16,174 nt of DNA from positions 1 to 16,174 of the forward strand of contig JAFZEQ010000019.1 of NCBI GenBank assembly GCA_017560605.1. The letters run 5' to 3'. The position numbers and the translations under genes are program-made. The notes under the pieces are model-generated. The model saw only the letters and a list, made by a program, of their open reading frames with translations. It was not told the origin of the DNA and ran no database searches. Positions within the stretch are counted from its first letter, which is position 1, and the number at the start of each line of letters is the position of its first letter. Below are positions 1 to 7,233 of the stretch, in pieces. This DNA is from Paludibacteraceae bacterium. GTDB taxonomy: Bacteria; Bacteroidota; Bacteroidia; Bacteroidales; Paludibacteraceae.

Positions 1-301
1 CTGCTTTGGGCGAAGGAACGGATTGGATGATACGGAACAGTTGCTCTTGGTCGGCAACATCGGTAAGGTATCTTTTTCCATCTGAAGATAATAATTTCAG
101 TTGGTTACAATTTGTAACCGACTCATTACCCTCTTTTTTTAATCTATTTTTTAGTACTTTCCAATAATTACGAGGCGTAGCACTATCTGTCAAGATTGCT
201 ATTACATCCACTACTGAAAAATACCATTTCTCTTGTGTGTCATCCCAAACGGTACGGACGTTTCGCTCTTCAAAAAGTTTTAATGATTGTTTCTGTGTCA
301 T
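1..301 (-). CDS. Bro-N / phage antirepressor-like protein, partial
   Basis: The reading frame opens with ATG at 301 and runs off the left edge, so only the first 100 residues are present. The visible part matches the Bro-N domain found in phage antirepressors and in a widespread Bacteroidota family related to DNA-damage-inducible protein D. Recognisable stretches are VWDD..EKWYFSVVDVI (about residues 18-34), PRNYWKVLKNRLKKEG (43-58), NCNQLKL, SDGKRYLTDVAD and EQLFRIIQSVPSPKA at the end. Bro-N is a DNA-binding domain, so a regulatory role is likely, but the targets are unknown. A TACCTTTG box lies about 27 bases upstream of the start. The C-terminal part, which would separate the subfamilies, is outside the window. 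Such genes often sit in mobile or phage-derived DNA, but nothing else here is clearly phage. Confidence 0.85.
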   Translation of the reverse strand, partial: MTQKQSLKLFEERNVRTVWDDTQEKWYFSVVDVIAILTDSATPRNYWKVLKNRLKKEGNESVTNCNQLKLLSSDGKRYLTDVADQEQLFRIIQSVPSPKA

Positions 302-327
302 AATGCGTTAATTTTTCATTTCCGCGG

Positions 328-335
328 CAAAGGTA
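328..335 (-). promoter_or_regulatory. Bacteroidota -7 box for the Bro-N gene
   Basis: On the minus strand the sequence reads TACCTTTG, an exact match to the Bacteroidota -7 consensus TAnnTTTG, about 27 bases before the ATG at 301. A T-rich stretch about 20 bases further upstream could serve as a degenerate -33 element, but it is not a clear TTTG match. Confidence 0.6.
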
Positions 336-420
336 GTATATTAAACTGCTAAAAGTTGTCAGTATGAAGAAAAAAGTTTATTTTTTTTACAATTTCTTCG
401 TTGTTATCCCCCACTCTCCT

Positions 421-488
421 GTAGCTCGCTCCGCGAGCGTCCTCTAAACTGTAGGCACTCCGTGCCGTCCTCTAAACTGCGCTTGCGC
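421..488. repeat. Array of three small hairpin units with conserved spacers
   Basis: Three inverted repeats follow one another: 424-438 (GCTCGC, loop TCC, GCGAGC), 454-466 (GGCAC, loop TCC, GTGCC) and 479-488 (GCGC, loop TT, GCGC). The first two carry the same left flank GTA, and all three are linked by the identical spacer GTCCTCTAAACT (439-450 and 467-478). The stems differ in sequence but keep perfect pairing, while the spacers are constant. This points to a family of repeated structured units rather than chance palindromes. The array lies just beyond the stop codon of the gene ending at 537, so it would be in the 3' region of that transcript. Its function is unknown. Confidence 0.75.
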
Positions 489-493
489 CAACT

Positions 494-535
494 CCACCTT
501 ATCACACTACCTCATTAAAATATGTGTTGAGGTGG
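494..535 (-). terminator. Imperfect hairpin just after the 537-1616 gene
   Basis: CCACCT (494-499) pairs with AGGTGG (530-535), and an inner ACAC (504-507) pairs with GTGT (524-527). The hairpin begins two bases after the stop codon of the minus-strand gene. There is no T-run after it, so it may be a 3'-end stabiliser or weak terminator rather than a classical intrinsic terminator. Confidence 0.35.
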
Positions 536-536
536 A

Positions 537-1616
537 TTATTGCACTACTATATCCTTAAAGTGTAGGTACACTTTGGTTTCTTTTTTATTCTTATAGGAT
601 ATGATATCAAAGGTGTCTCCTTCCTGTAATTCAACTGGGAAGTGCAATTGGATATAGTTTTTATCTGTATAGTCTAATGTTATTGTTTCATTGAGTAAGT
701 TGTTAACACTTTTGGCTGGCCTTAACACGGCTTGTATTGGATATTTTTTATTGTTATGGACCAGGTAAGTTCTGTTAGTGATTTTAGGAACAGAGAATAA
801 CCCTGGTACACAGTTTGCCTCTAAATCTACTTTACAACTTTCTTTATCAAGAATCACATAACGAACATGAATTGGCAAACCACTTGCCTCCTTTATAGCC
901 TGAACGCTGTATATATTGTCGGCAATATAATATTTTTTCTTTATAAAATACACATCTACTTTGTCAGTATTAATTGTACTGCGTACTATACGATTGGCCT
1001 GAAATCCAATATATGGTAAAGCCAAGTAAGCTATATATGGTATTACCTGTTGCAGATCTCTACTTTCTCCTTTACTTAATATATTCGTTTTCCAGAGCAT
1101 AACAGGGTCTCCTGAGCGATCTTTGTTGTCATAGGCATATAGGTTGATAGCTCTACAATACTCTTCTACATTCTTGTTTATATTTACAATTCCTGTTACA
1201 CCGGTAGTCGCTGAACTTACGGTTGTTGACGACAGAAAAGAACCATACCTTCCAACATAGCTACTAGTTGTTGTTACGGAGCTGGAGCCAGTTACTCCCC
1301 ATATAGGAATTGCTACATTTGCCGCATATGATTTATCTACTACGCCATAGTCAAACAGCACGCACACATCTGCAGAATCGGAGTTCTCACAAAGAATAGC
1401 TTTCTTTAGTATTAGGCATTGTGTGATATAATCCTTATAATCCAGAAACTCCAGATCTTTGTTTGATATATAAGGATTAGCGGAGATCACATAGAACTTT
1501 TTACCTTCCATGTCATAATTGCCAAAAGATTGTATTTCGGCCTCGTATATATCCGCTCCACGCGCATTAGCTGCCACAGCCATCACCAACGCTATTACTA
1601 GTAAAATCTTTTTCAT
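537..1616 (-). CDS. Secreted protein of unknown function, possibly DUF4136-like
   Basis: The 359-residue product starts with a Sec signal peptide (KK at 2-3, hydrophobic core 4-17, likely cleavage near ANARG-AD at 20/21). It has no lipobox cysteine, so it is predicted to be periplasmic or released. Residues about 39-200 have the outline of the DUF4136-type envelope fold: a KKFYVI strand, then SADVCVLFDYG at 81-91, a Ser/Thr-rich loop (about 108-140), a strand LYAYDNKD (159-166) and MLWKT (173-177). This assignment is by pattern only. Residues 215-359 form a second beta-rich region with no recognised family. It lies 14 bases after the 1631-2164 gene on the same strand, so the two are probably cotranscribed. 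The hairpin array at 421-488 follows it. Confidence 0.8.
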   Translation of the reverse strand: MKKILLVIALVMAVAANARGADIYEAEIQSFGNYDMEGKKFYVISANPYISNKDLEFLDYKDYITQCLILKKAILCENSDSADVCVLFDYGVVDKSYAANVAIPIWGVTGSSSVTTTSSYVGRYGSFLSSTTVSSATTGVTGIVNINKNVEEYCRAINLYAYDNKDRSGDPVMLWKTNILSKGESRDLQQVIPYIAYLALPYIGFQANRIVRSTINTDKVDVYFIKKKYYIADNIYSVQAIKEASGLPIHVRYVILDKESCKVDLEANCVPGLFSVPKITNRTYLVHNNKKYPIQAVLRPAKSVNNLLNETITLDYTDKNYIQLHFPVELQEGDTFDIISYKNKKETKVYLHFKDIVVQ

Positions 1617-1630
1617 ATTCAGTTTTTAAG

Positions 1631-2164
1631 TTATTCCCAGTATTCATCTTCTAAGGCTTCTAGAGCTTCTCGTGCTTCATCTTCATCATCCATCCTTTCT
1701 ATTTCAGATACCCTAGTTTCATATTCATCTTGACCAGAATAGTAGCCATCTTCATAGCCTTCCTCATATTTATATTTATTACATCCACTATCATCGTAAC
1801 TATATCCATAGCACCTATTTGTCCTTCCATCGCGTTTACCAGCATCATATCCTTCATCATAGCAATCATACTGGATTTTTTTTGTAGTCTTCGTAGGATG
1901 AAGTAACTTATAATAGGCGCCATTATTCTGCAAACATTCTAAAGGCGAGTCAGCCTTTTCCAAATCTCTCAGTGTCTTTCGTAATGCCTCATCTGTTATT
2001 ACTATTTGTGGTGGTGCTATTGCTTGTTGCACTTGTTGTACTTTTTCAGGAGTAGTAGAAGATGTTGTTTGGGGATGCTTATCCTCATCATAGCAAATAT
2101 TAAATAAGATAATACCAGCAAATATTATCCAAACAGCACATCCTATTTTCTCATCAAAATCCAT
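1631..2164 (-). CDS. Small membrane-anchored acidic protein with EGYxxG repeats
   Basis: The 177-residue product has one N-terminal membrane segment (about 8-24, CAVWIIFAGIILFNICY) and no cleavable signal peptide. The rest is very polar. A low-complexity linker (31-50) precedes two similar tyrosine/glycine motifs, YDEGYDAGKRDG (102-113) and YEEGYEDGYYSG (133-144), and a strongly acidic, probably helical tail (about 150-177). The EGYxxGxxxG pattern resembles short Yae1-type repeats seen in otherwise unrelated bacterial proteins, and no function follows from it. Six cysteines are present, four of them outside the membrane segment. The gene sits between the short ORF ending at 2203 (38-base gap) and the 537-1616 gene (14-base gap), probably in one transcript. 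Confidence 0.7.
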   Translation of the reverse strand: MDFDEKIGCAVWIIFAGIILFNICYDEDKHPQTTSSTTPEKVQQVQQAIAPPQIVITDEALRKTLRDLEKADSPLECLQNNGAYYKLLHPTKTTKKIQYDCYDEGYDAGKRDGRTNRCYGYSYDDSGCNKYKYEEGYEDGYYSGQDEYETRVSEIERMDDEDEAREALEALEDEYWE

Positions 2165-2202
2165 TACTTCCTATAAAAATGCAAGTATATCTTATCAAAC
2201 TT

Positions 2203-2454
2203 TCACCCAAATCCTACTTCCCCATTTTCAAAACTCCAGTAAGTAATTTCACTACTTACTTTGTATTCATTTCCATAGTACTTAGTAAAAGCTTCAATAG
2301 GCACGGTATCAGTTCCTACCAAAGTTAGGGCTTGTACCCTGCTACTAAGTAAGCTATCTTTGGTTATTTCTCTTGAAGACAGATAGAACTCCATAGGCAT
2401 ACCCATAAAGGTACAAGTTCCATAAGCCCCACTAAAGTATTCTATAGGTATCAC
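2203..2454 (-). CDS. Short hypothetical ORF, start uncertain, possibly a broken gene
   Basis: The 83-residue ORF begins at a GTG codon (2454). No ATG occurs between it and the upstream in-frame TGA near 2519, and the frame stays open and coding-like through that stretch (LVGIPTGSTRR...). A separate ATG at 2518, preceded by AGGAG, is in another frame and stops after 28 residues. A single-base change could join the two, so either the start is non-ATG or the gene is frameshifted. The product has no signal peptide or membrane helix and matches no family I recognise. It contains FSGAYGTCTFMGMPMEFYLSS near its N-terminus. It shares strand and close spacing with the 1631-2164 gene. Confidence 0.45.
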   Translation of the reverse strand: MIPIEYFSGAYGTCTFMGMPMEFYLSSREITKDSLLSSRVQALTLVGTDTVPIEAFTKYYGNEYKVSSEITYWSFENGEVGFG

Positions 2455-2487
2455 AATATCTATAAATACATTTCTTCTTGTTGAACC

Positions 2488-2503
2488 TGTCGGAATTCCG
2501 ACA
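2488..2503. repeat. Perfect 16-base palindrome
   Basis: TGTCGGAATTCCGACA is a perfect inverted repeat without a loop, located between the stop of the TonB-C gene and the start of the next minus-strand ORF. A palindrome of this length fits a dimeric DNA-binding site or a short RNA hairpin. It overlaps the possible upstream extension of the 2203-2454 ORF, and nothing in the sequence names a regulator. Confidence 0.5.
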
Positions 2504-2529
2504 AGTTGAAATTTCCATCAGTTCACTCC

Positions 2530-2937
2530 TTATAAATAGAAACTAATAGGTATCGCGTACTTAACACGTACTACTTTTTCTCTGAGTATACCTGGTTTCC
2601 ACTTAGGCATAGTACTAATCACACGTACAGCCTCGCTGTCCAACGATGTATCACCTGAAGTACGAAAGACAGTAACGTTTGATATTGAACCATCTTTTTC
2701 GACAACAAAATGACAAATCACACGACCTTCAATACCTTTCTCCTTAGCAATTGCAGGGTATTTGGTGTTTTCGGAGAGAAACTTCATCATAGCTTCCATA
2801 CCACCAGGGTATTCTGGTGCTTTATCAACAACCATGAAGATCTCCTCCTCTTCTATCTCGGTTGCTACATTAGCGTTTTGTGCCATCATTGACATTGAAC
2901 TAATAACGAGCATTAATGCTACTAAAATTTTTTTCAT
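2530..2937 (-). CDS. Secreted stand-alone TonB C-terminal domain protein
   Basis: The likely start is the ATG at 2937, which begins a clear signal peptide (MKKILVALML..., cleavage near MMA-QN at 19/20). A longer frame reaching 3021 adds 28 polar residues ahead of this signal and is unlikely to be translated. The 135-residue product is acidic after cleavage (EIEEEE at 27-32), then carries a TonB_C domain from about 41 to the end. Seen in it are APEYPGG (40-46), KYPAIAKEKGIEGRV, the strand VEKDGSISNVTV, and SLDSEAVRVISTMPKWKPG. TonB C-terminal domains contact TonB-dependent outer-membrane transporters. This one lacks the membrane anchor and proline-rich arm of true TonB, so energy transduction is doubtful. 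It lies 89 bases downstream of the HD-domain gene on the same strand. Confidence 0.88.
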   Translation of the reverse strand: MKKILVALMLVISSMSMMAQNANVATEIEEEEIFMVVDKAPEYPGGMEAMMKFLSENTKYPAIAKEKGIEGRVICHFVVEKDGSISNVTVFRTSGDTSLDSEAVRVISTMPKWKPGILREKVVRVKYAIPISFYL

Positions 2938-3026
2938 ACTATTAAATTTTTTATTACTTAATATTATCTTGTTTCTTTGGGCTGAACGTTGTCGGCATTG
3001 TTGATACTCAACACAACTCAATCCTA

Positions 3027-3641
3027 TTACTCCGTCAGCGTCTTAAAAATACTTGCACAGATATTTTTCATATACTGTTTGTCGTTTATTATTGCTCGCA
3101 AGGCTTTTAGTCCTTCTACGTTTCGCTTCGAGTGTAACCACAGTCGCATATATCCGCCTTCGGCGTATTTCTCAAGCATATGTTGGTATGCTCGTTCAAA
3201 GTGCCATTCGAAATCCGCTTCTGGATGCTGCTTCATACCAAACTGCAACGTGCGTCTTAAAATGGTTTCTGGATCAATATGACGGTCTGCTTCTGCCACA
3301 ATAGCTCCGTAAATGGTGCGCGGAGCACTTGTGCTACTAGCTCGATGATCCTCTACGGCATCACGCATAGTGTGCAATTGCTCCGTGGTGAAGAACTGTG
3401 GTAATACAGGATCTGCCATCAGTATCTCGCCCGAATGAATATGATGTAGAGGGCGATCAATGCCTAATCCCAGATCATGAAAAGCTGCTATGGTATATGC
3501 CATATCTTTGTCTACACCATGTTCCTGAGCCAAAACGAGGCTTTCTTGTATCACCATTTCTGCATGGTCACGCTGATGTCCTTTATCAAAATCGGCATAA
3601 CGTGGTAGAATATCCTGCTCTATGTATTCTTGTAGGGTCAT
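3027..3641 (-). CDS. HD-domain metal-dependent phosphohydrolase
   Basis: The 204-residue cytoplasmic product carries the HD superfamily metal-site residues: H26 (in HQRDHAE), H55-D56 (AAFHDLGLG) and D119 (VAEADRHID), with H69 and H99 as likely extra ligands or active-site residues. The spacing fits the single-domain HD hydrolases (the YedJ-like group) that act on phosphate esters or nucleotides. The exact substrate cannot be told. The end (about 150-204) is helical, with HFERAYQHMLEKYAEGGY and LKALRAIINDKQY. It starts 27 bases after the stop of the LRR gene, so the two are probably cotranscribed from the promoter at 4430-4461, though no functional link between them is evident. Confidence 0.85.
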   Translation of the reverse strand: MTLQEYIEQDILPRYADFDKGHQRDHAEMVIQESLVLAQEHGVDKDMAYTIAAFHDLGLGIDRPLHHIHSGEILMADPVLPQFFTTEQLHTMRDAVEDHRASSTSAPRTIYGAIVAEADRHIDPETILRRTLQFGMKQHPEADFEWHFERAYQHMLEKYAEGGYMRLWLHSKRNVEGLKALRAIINDKQYMKNICASIFKTLTE

Positions 3642-3668
3642 ATCGTGTGTTGAATTTTCATTTCCTAC

Positions 3669-4403
3669 TTACTTACGATAAACTTTGGTATGCTCTGGGA
3701 AAGTAGAGCTGTCTACCTTTGTGTGTCTTGGGACGGAAACCGATTTCAAGGAAGAGCACTCAAAGAACGCAAATTTTCCAATACTCGTTACACTGTTAGG
3801 GATAGTGATAGAGCGCAAACGAGAGCAACCCTGGAACACACCAAATCCAATCGCTGTAACACTATTAGGGATGGTGATAGAAGTCAAACCTTTGCAACCA
3901 GAGAACGCACCATCAGCAATTAATCTCGTACCTTCTTTGATTATGTATGCACCAGATATGTCATCTTTAGCTTCTATAAGACAATTACTAATATACAACA
4001 CACTATTCTCCCAATTGGATTTTTCGTTGTAGAGAGCTGTACCATAGAACGCACCCTCTCCAATACTCGTTACGCTATTAGGGATGGTCACAGAAGTCAA
4101 ACTTTTGCAACACCAGAACGCACTATTTCCAATACTCGTTACACTATTAGGGATGATGATGGAAGTCAAACTAGAGCAATTATGGAACGCGCAAAATCCA
4201 ATACTTGTTACGCTGTAAGTTCTGCCTTGATAATTGATGGCTGAGTTAAGATCAAGGTTTGTAATATTAGGATCAACAGCACCTACAAGCTCAACCTCTG
4301 TATCAGATAAGGTCTTGAAATTTAGCTTACCAAAAGTAAACTCCTTTGCCAGCATACTGACAGTCGATAACAACAAAGCAAAAATAAATGTAAAGCGTTT
4401 CAT
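3669..4403 (-). CDS. Secreted BspA-like leucine-rich repeat protein
   Basis: The ATG at 4403 is preferred because it begins the signal peptide (MKRFTFIFALLL, cleavage near SMLA-KE at 19/20) and lies just downstream of a good promoter. A longer frame reaching 4460 would extend across that promoter. The 244-residue product has about six BspA-type (LRR_5) repeats of about 23 residues from residue 62 onward, with the pattern NSVTSIGxxAFxxCxxLTSxxIP. One repeat is interrupted by an insert (YNEKSNWENSVLYISN and following residues). Such proteins are surface or secreted binding proteins in Bacteroidota and in some protists. No C-terminal type IX sorting domain is visible, and the protein ends shortly after the last repeat. 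It is short for the family, which often exceeds 400 residues. Confidence 0.88.
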   Translation of the reverse strand: MKRFTFIFALLLSTVSMLAKEFTFGKLNFKTLSDTEVELVGAVDPNITNLDLNSAINYQGRTYSVTSIGFCAFHNCSSLTSIIIPNSVTSIGNSAFWCCKSLTSVTIPNSVTSIGEGAFYGTALYNEKSNWENSVLYISNCLIEAKDDISGAYIIKEGTRLIADGAFSGCKGLTSITIPNSVTAIGFGVFQGCSRLRSITIPNSVTSIGKFAFFECSSLKSVSVPRHTKVDSSTFPEHTKVYRK

Positions 4404-4429
4404 TGAGCTGAATTTATAGTAATTTGCTG

Positions 4430-4461
4430 CAAAATTACAAAATAATTTTGATATATACAAA
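4430..4461 (-). promoter_or_regulatory. Bacteroidota promoter for the LRR gene
   Basis: On the minus strand TTTG (4458-4461) and TAATTTTG (4430-4437) are separated by exactly 20 bases, matching the Bacteroidota -33/-7 arrangement. Transcription would start about 20 bases before the ATG at 4403. Confidence 0.72.
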
Positions 4462-4576
4462 CAAAGAATATTTTTTGTACAATAAACCCATCTACTGGGC
4501 TAGATCTATTATGCCGGATTAGAATAGGTAGTTCACTTGCTAAGAACAACTACCAAGAGAACGCCATATGAAACAC

Positions 4577-4602
4577 AAAATGCGCCCAAATGGCGCATTT
4601 TT
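4577..4602 (+). terminator. Strong hairpin with T-run in a divergent intergenic region
   Basis: AAAATGCGCC (4577-4586) pairs perfectly with GGCGCATTTT (4592-4601) around a five-base loop, a 10-bp stem. On the plus strand it ends in a run of T, as an intrinsic terminator would. The A-run on the left arm would also allow function on the minus strand. No gene in the window ends here in either direction. Confidence 0.6.
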
Positions 4603-4629
4603 GTAGAAAAAGCAAGTTCGATGGCTATG

Positions 4630-4653
4630 AGATAGATAAAATCTATCTTTTTT
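4630..4653 (+). terminator. Second hairpin followed by six T
   Basis: AGATAGAT (4630-4637) pairs with ATCTATCT (4641-4648) around AAA, and TTTTTT spans 4648-4653. The shape is that of a plus-strand intrinsic terminator, though the stem is AT-rich and weaker than the neighbouring one at 4577. Confidence 0.45.
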
Positions 4654-4671
4654 GTAAATAATGTTCGCTTT

Positions 4672-4704
4672 ACTTGCGTATGTGCATTTTTTGTCGTACC
4701 TTTG
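4672..4704 (+). promoter_or_regulatory. Promoter for the carbonic anhydrase operon
   Basis: TACCTTTG (4697-4704) exactly matches the TAnnTTTG box. A partial -33 element (ACTTG, 4672-4676) lies 20 bases upstream. Transcription would start near 4711, giving a leader of about 70 bases before the ATG at 4781. Confidence 0.65.
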
Positions 4705-4780
4705 TACCCGAAAATGGGGACTGGGCCCATAAGGATAACCACAAATAAGGTACAAAAACAATCTTTATACAATCTCTAGT

Positions 4781-5449
4781 ATGAATAAACGACTACTGAT
4801 AAATATTTTAATCCTAGCTATCATGGCAGGCTGCTTTACCATGTGCAAAACAGCAACTGCACACGAAGCATCTAATCCAGCTACTCCACAAGAGGCATTG
4901 GATGAACTGATAGCTGGAAACGAACGATATGTCAACGGAAAAGCTGTTCATCCACATAGCGATATGCAACGCGTAGCACACACTGCACCACATCAAGCAC
5001 CATTTGCTGCAGTGGTGGGCTGTTCAGACTCACGCGTCCCTGTGGAACTACTATTCGACCAAGGTATAGGAGACATATTTGTTATTCGTACTGCTGGTAA
5101 CAATGTCAATAGCCCAATGGTAATGGGTAGCGTAGACTATGCCGTTGAGCACTTGGGCGTTAAGGTCCTGCTCGTACTAGGACACGGCTCATGCGGCGGC
5201 GTGACTGGTGCCATAACCCCTGGCGAAGAGGAACACGGTAACATTGGCGACTTGCTGGCTACTATACGAGAAGATGTAAGCCAATATGTTGGACAGACCG
5301 ATTGCCTAGATGCGGCTATACATCATCATACCCACACACAGGTGGAACGAATAATGGCCTATCCACATATAGCAGAAAAAGTGGAGAAAGGCGAACTGAT
5401 TGTTAAAAAAGCCTACTACGATGTCAATACCGGTAAAGTGACATTCTAA
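4781..5449 (+). CDS. Exported beta-class carbonic anhydrase
   Basis: The 222-residue protein catalyses reversible hydration of CO2 to bicarbonate. Zinc ligands of the beta class are all present: C81, H135 and C138 (in GHGSCGG), with the catalytic dyad D83-R85 in GCSDSRVP. Other family marks are IFVIRTAGN (99-107) and the GSVDYAVEHLGV helix. Unlike cytoplasmic beta-class enzymes it has an N-terminal export signal (hydrophobic core about 5-17). A possible lipobox MAGC ends at C18, with an alternative signal peptidase I site near ATA-HE, so it acts in the periplasm or as an envelope lipoprotein. It is first in a run of six plus-strand genes, and the next starts 39 bases downstream. Confidence 0.95.
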   Translation: MNKRLLINILILAIMAGCFTMCKTATAHEASNPATPQEALDELIAGNERYVNGKAVHPHSDMQRVAHTAPHQAPFAAVVGCSDSRVPVELLFDQGIGDIFVIRTAGNNVNSPMVMGSVDYAVEHLGVKVLLVLGHGSCGGVTGAITPGEEEHGNIGDLLATIREDVSQYVGQTDCLDAAIHHHTHTQVERIMAYPHIAEKVEKGELIVKKAYYDVNTGKVTF

Positions 5450-5488
5450 AACGGTAGGGAAAATGATACTTAATTAAGACAAGAGAGA

Positions 5489-6703
5489 ATGAAAAAGTTA
5501 AAGTTTTACATGCTAGCCCTTGTAACCATGATGGGGCTAAGTAGCTGCGAGCAGCATACATGCGTTGAGGATAATTGTACCGACCTTACAGGTACTTGGA
5601 CTAGTTATACTGCTGACTACGCAGAGGCACTGGTGATCAAGGCAGACGGATCTGTACTATCTACTGGTTATGACGGCAATACACTATGGGAGAATGTAGC
5701 TGGTAGAGTAGAGGTTAAGAACGGTAAAGCGGTGATGACATTTGCAGATCGCGACAGCTACAAAGGTTATATTGATATCATACCTGGTCAGGCCTTTTCT
5801 ATCCACAACGCCAAGGGCAATCGTATGACTTTCCAATATTGTGCCGAAGACCTCGCAAACAAAATAGTAGGTATGTGGGTATGCAACGATGGTCCTGTAG
5901 ATATGGAGAATGATATGACTATCCAGAACTTTAAAACGGATAGTACCTACACCTTTACTGGCATGGATCATAGCTGCGGCAAATTTGTCAATAACGAAGT
6001 TGGTACATACAAGGTGGTGGGAGATATGTTGATACAGGTACACCCTGATGTATACACCGTATCAAAAATGGTATATTCGCCTAACGCAACTAAACTAGGC
6101 GATGTGCTAGTGCTGAAAGAGTATACACGAGCAGGCAACAATAGTGTGCTGGAGGCTACTACATCCTTGCTACGCGTGAAGACATTCCTAGAACTGCCTG
6201 GTGCAAAATATGCATATAGCGCTACCTATGTGAGCAATGTAAAGGGACAAGATAAGAGCGTGCAGATCTTTGATAGAACCGTTAACTTTGCCAAGATAAG
6301 TAACAGCGGTATAGACAACTTTATGAAGTCGTCGCTATTTAACATCGAGTTTACTAACGCTAAAACACTGACATATAGCTATCAGGTTGGAGGCGTCAAT
6401 GTGAATACAACCGCTCCTATCGCGGTAGAAGGCAACAAGGTCAACATATTGATGAGCCAAGTAAATACTGTATATCGTGATGTAGAAATATACGCTTTTC
6501 AAGATGCCGATAACACCCAAATGCACTGGTATATGCCAACCGAAGCATTTGAGAAGTTCTTTACCAATATGATTATAACAACTATGATCAATCGTGGCGA
6601 AATCAACGCTAATGACACAGAGGCAATTGATGTGATATACAAGGAAATAGCTGAGTTGGTTGAGTCAATAAACTTGAGCATCGTATTGAAGACAAATAAA
6701 TAA
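5489..6703 (+). CDS. Lipocalin-like lipoprotein
   Basis: The 404-residue product has a lipoprotein signal ending in LSSC (lipid cysteine C20). It then shows two successive segments of the Bacteroidota lipocalin-like type: DLTGTWTSY starting at residue 32, and NKIVGMWVCNDG starting near 124. Each is followed by strands with the usual alternation (ALVIKADGSV; GTYKVVGDMLI). The remaining part (about 235-404) is beta-rich without a clear family and ends in a helical stretch. Three cysteines (C25, C30, C118) could form disulfides. Ligand and role are unknown. It is followed after 13 bases by another lipoprotein gene and is probably translated from the same transcript as the carbonic anhydrase. Confidence 0.8.
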   Translation: MKKLKFYMLALVTMMGLSSCEQHTCVEDNCTDLTGTWTSYTADYAEALVIKADGSVLSTGYDGNTLWENVAGRVEVKNGKAVMTFADRDSYKGYIDIIPGQAFSIHNAKGNRMTFQYCAEDLANKIVGMWVCNDGPVDMENDMTIQNFKTDSTYTFTGMDHSCGKFVNNEVGTYKVVGDMLIQVHPDVYTVSKMVYSPNATKLGDVLVLKEYTRAGNNSVLEATTSLLRVKTFLELPGAKYAYSATYVSNVKGQDKSVQIFDRTVNFAKISNSGIDNFMKSSLFNIEFTNAKTLTYSYQVGGVNVNTTAPIAVEGNKVNILMSQVNTVYRDVEIYAFQDADNTQMHWYMPTEAFEKFFTNMIITTMINRGEINANDTEAIDVIYKEIAELVESINLSIVLKTNK

Positions 6704-6716
6704 AAACAACTACAAT

Positions 6717-7214
6717 ATGAAAAAAATCGTTTTATTCCTTCTGGTTTTGGTTGCCACAGCCTGTGGCTCTTTGCAACCAACAACTTGCACAGTACAACCT
6801 AACTTCTACAAGTACCGTTATGTGTACATTATGCCTACAGGTTCTGTTACAGGTAGCACAGAGATTTACAACATTGACCGCAACCATGTGTCTGGCGGTG
6901 TGACCAAAACAACTAACCCCGCTGACTTGATGTCAGGTTACCTAATGCAAAAGGGCTTTATCGTGGTGCCACAGTTGGATCAAAACAAACTATCAGAGAC
7001 ACTTGTATTGAGCTATGGCGAAACAGGTCACCGCAGTGTGGGATTCCTATGGTTGTTTGACGCAACCAGCATCATCATTCAGTTCCGCGATGCACAAACC
7101 AACGAACTAGTGGCTTCTGCTGAAGCTGAAGACTACGGATCAACCGAGGCTGACAACATCCGCTATGCTATTCGTAGCGCATTGGATGCCATCTTTGCAC
7201 AACCAAGATATTAA
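6717..7214 (+). CDS. Small DUF4136-like lipoprotein
   Basis: The 165-residue product has a lipobox ATAC (C16). The mature part shows a strand YRYVYIMPTGSV, a polar loop, NPADLMSGYLMQKGFIVVP, LVLSYGETG, a hydrophobic strand IIIQFRDAQTNELV, and a C-terminal helix TEADNIRYAIRSALDAIF. This order is typical of a Bacteroidota lipoprotein group resembling DUF4136/LPP20-type proteins, whose function is not established. The mature protein has only one other cysteine, C24. It shares the general layout of the protein at 537-1616 but with little sequence identity visible by eye. It is preceded by 13 bases and followed by 19 bases to its neighbours. Confidence 0.75.
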   Translation: MKKIVLFLLVLVATACGSLQPTTCTVQPNFYKYRYVYIMPTGSVTGSTEIYNIDRNHVSGGVTKTTNPADLMSGYLMQKGFIVVPQLDQNKLSETLVLSYGETGHRSVGFLWLFDATSIIIQFRDAQTNELVASAEAEDYGSTEADNIRYAIRSALDAIFAQPRY

Positions 7215-7233
7215 TAATAAACGATAATAAACA

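Noticed and set aside
2938..3021. N-terminal extension of the TonB-C protein
   Set aside because: It would place 28 polar residues before a complete signal peptide; the internal ATG at 2937 is the natural start.
3685..4032. Plus-strand frames opposite the LRR gene
   Set aside because: They arise from the repetitive DNA of the BspA-like repeats on the other strand; the minus-strand frame has a signal peptide and clear repeats.
4714..4730. Short inverted repeat ATGGG...CCCAT in the carbonic anhydrase leader
   Set aside because: Only five paired bases; no recognisable riboswitch or attenuator structure.
4533..4772. Two overlapping minus-strand frames of 79 and 73 residues in the intergenic region
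   Set aside because: They cross both hairpins and the carbonic anhydrase promoter, overlap each other in different frames, and show no signal peptide, domain or coding-like composition.
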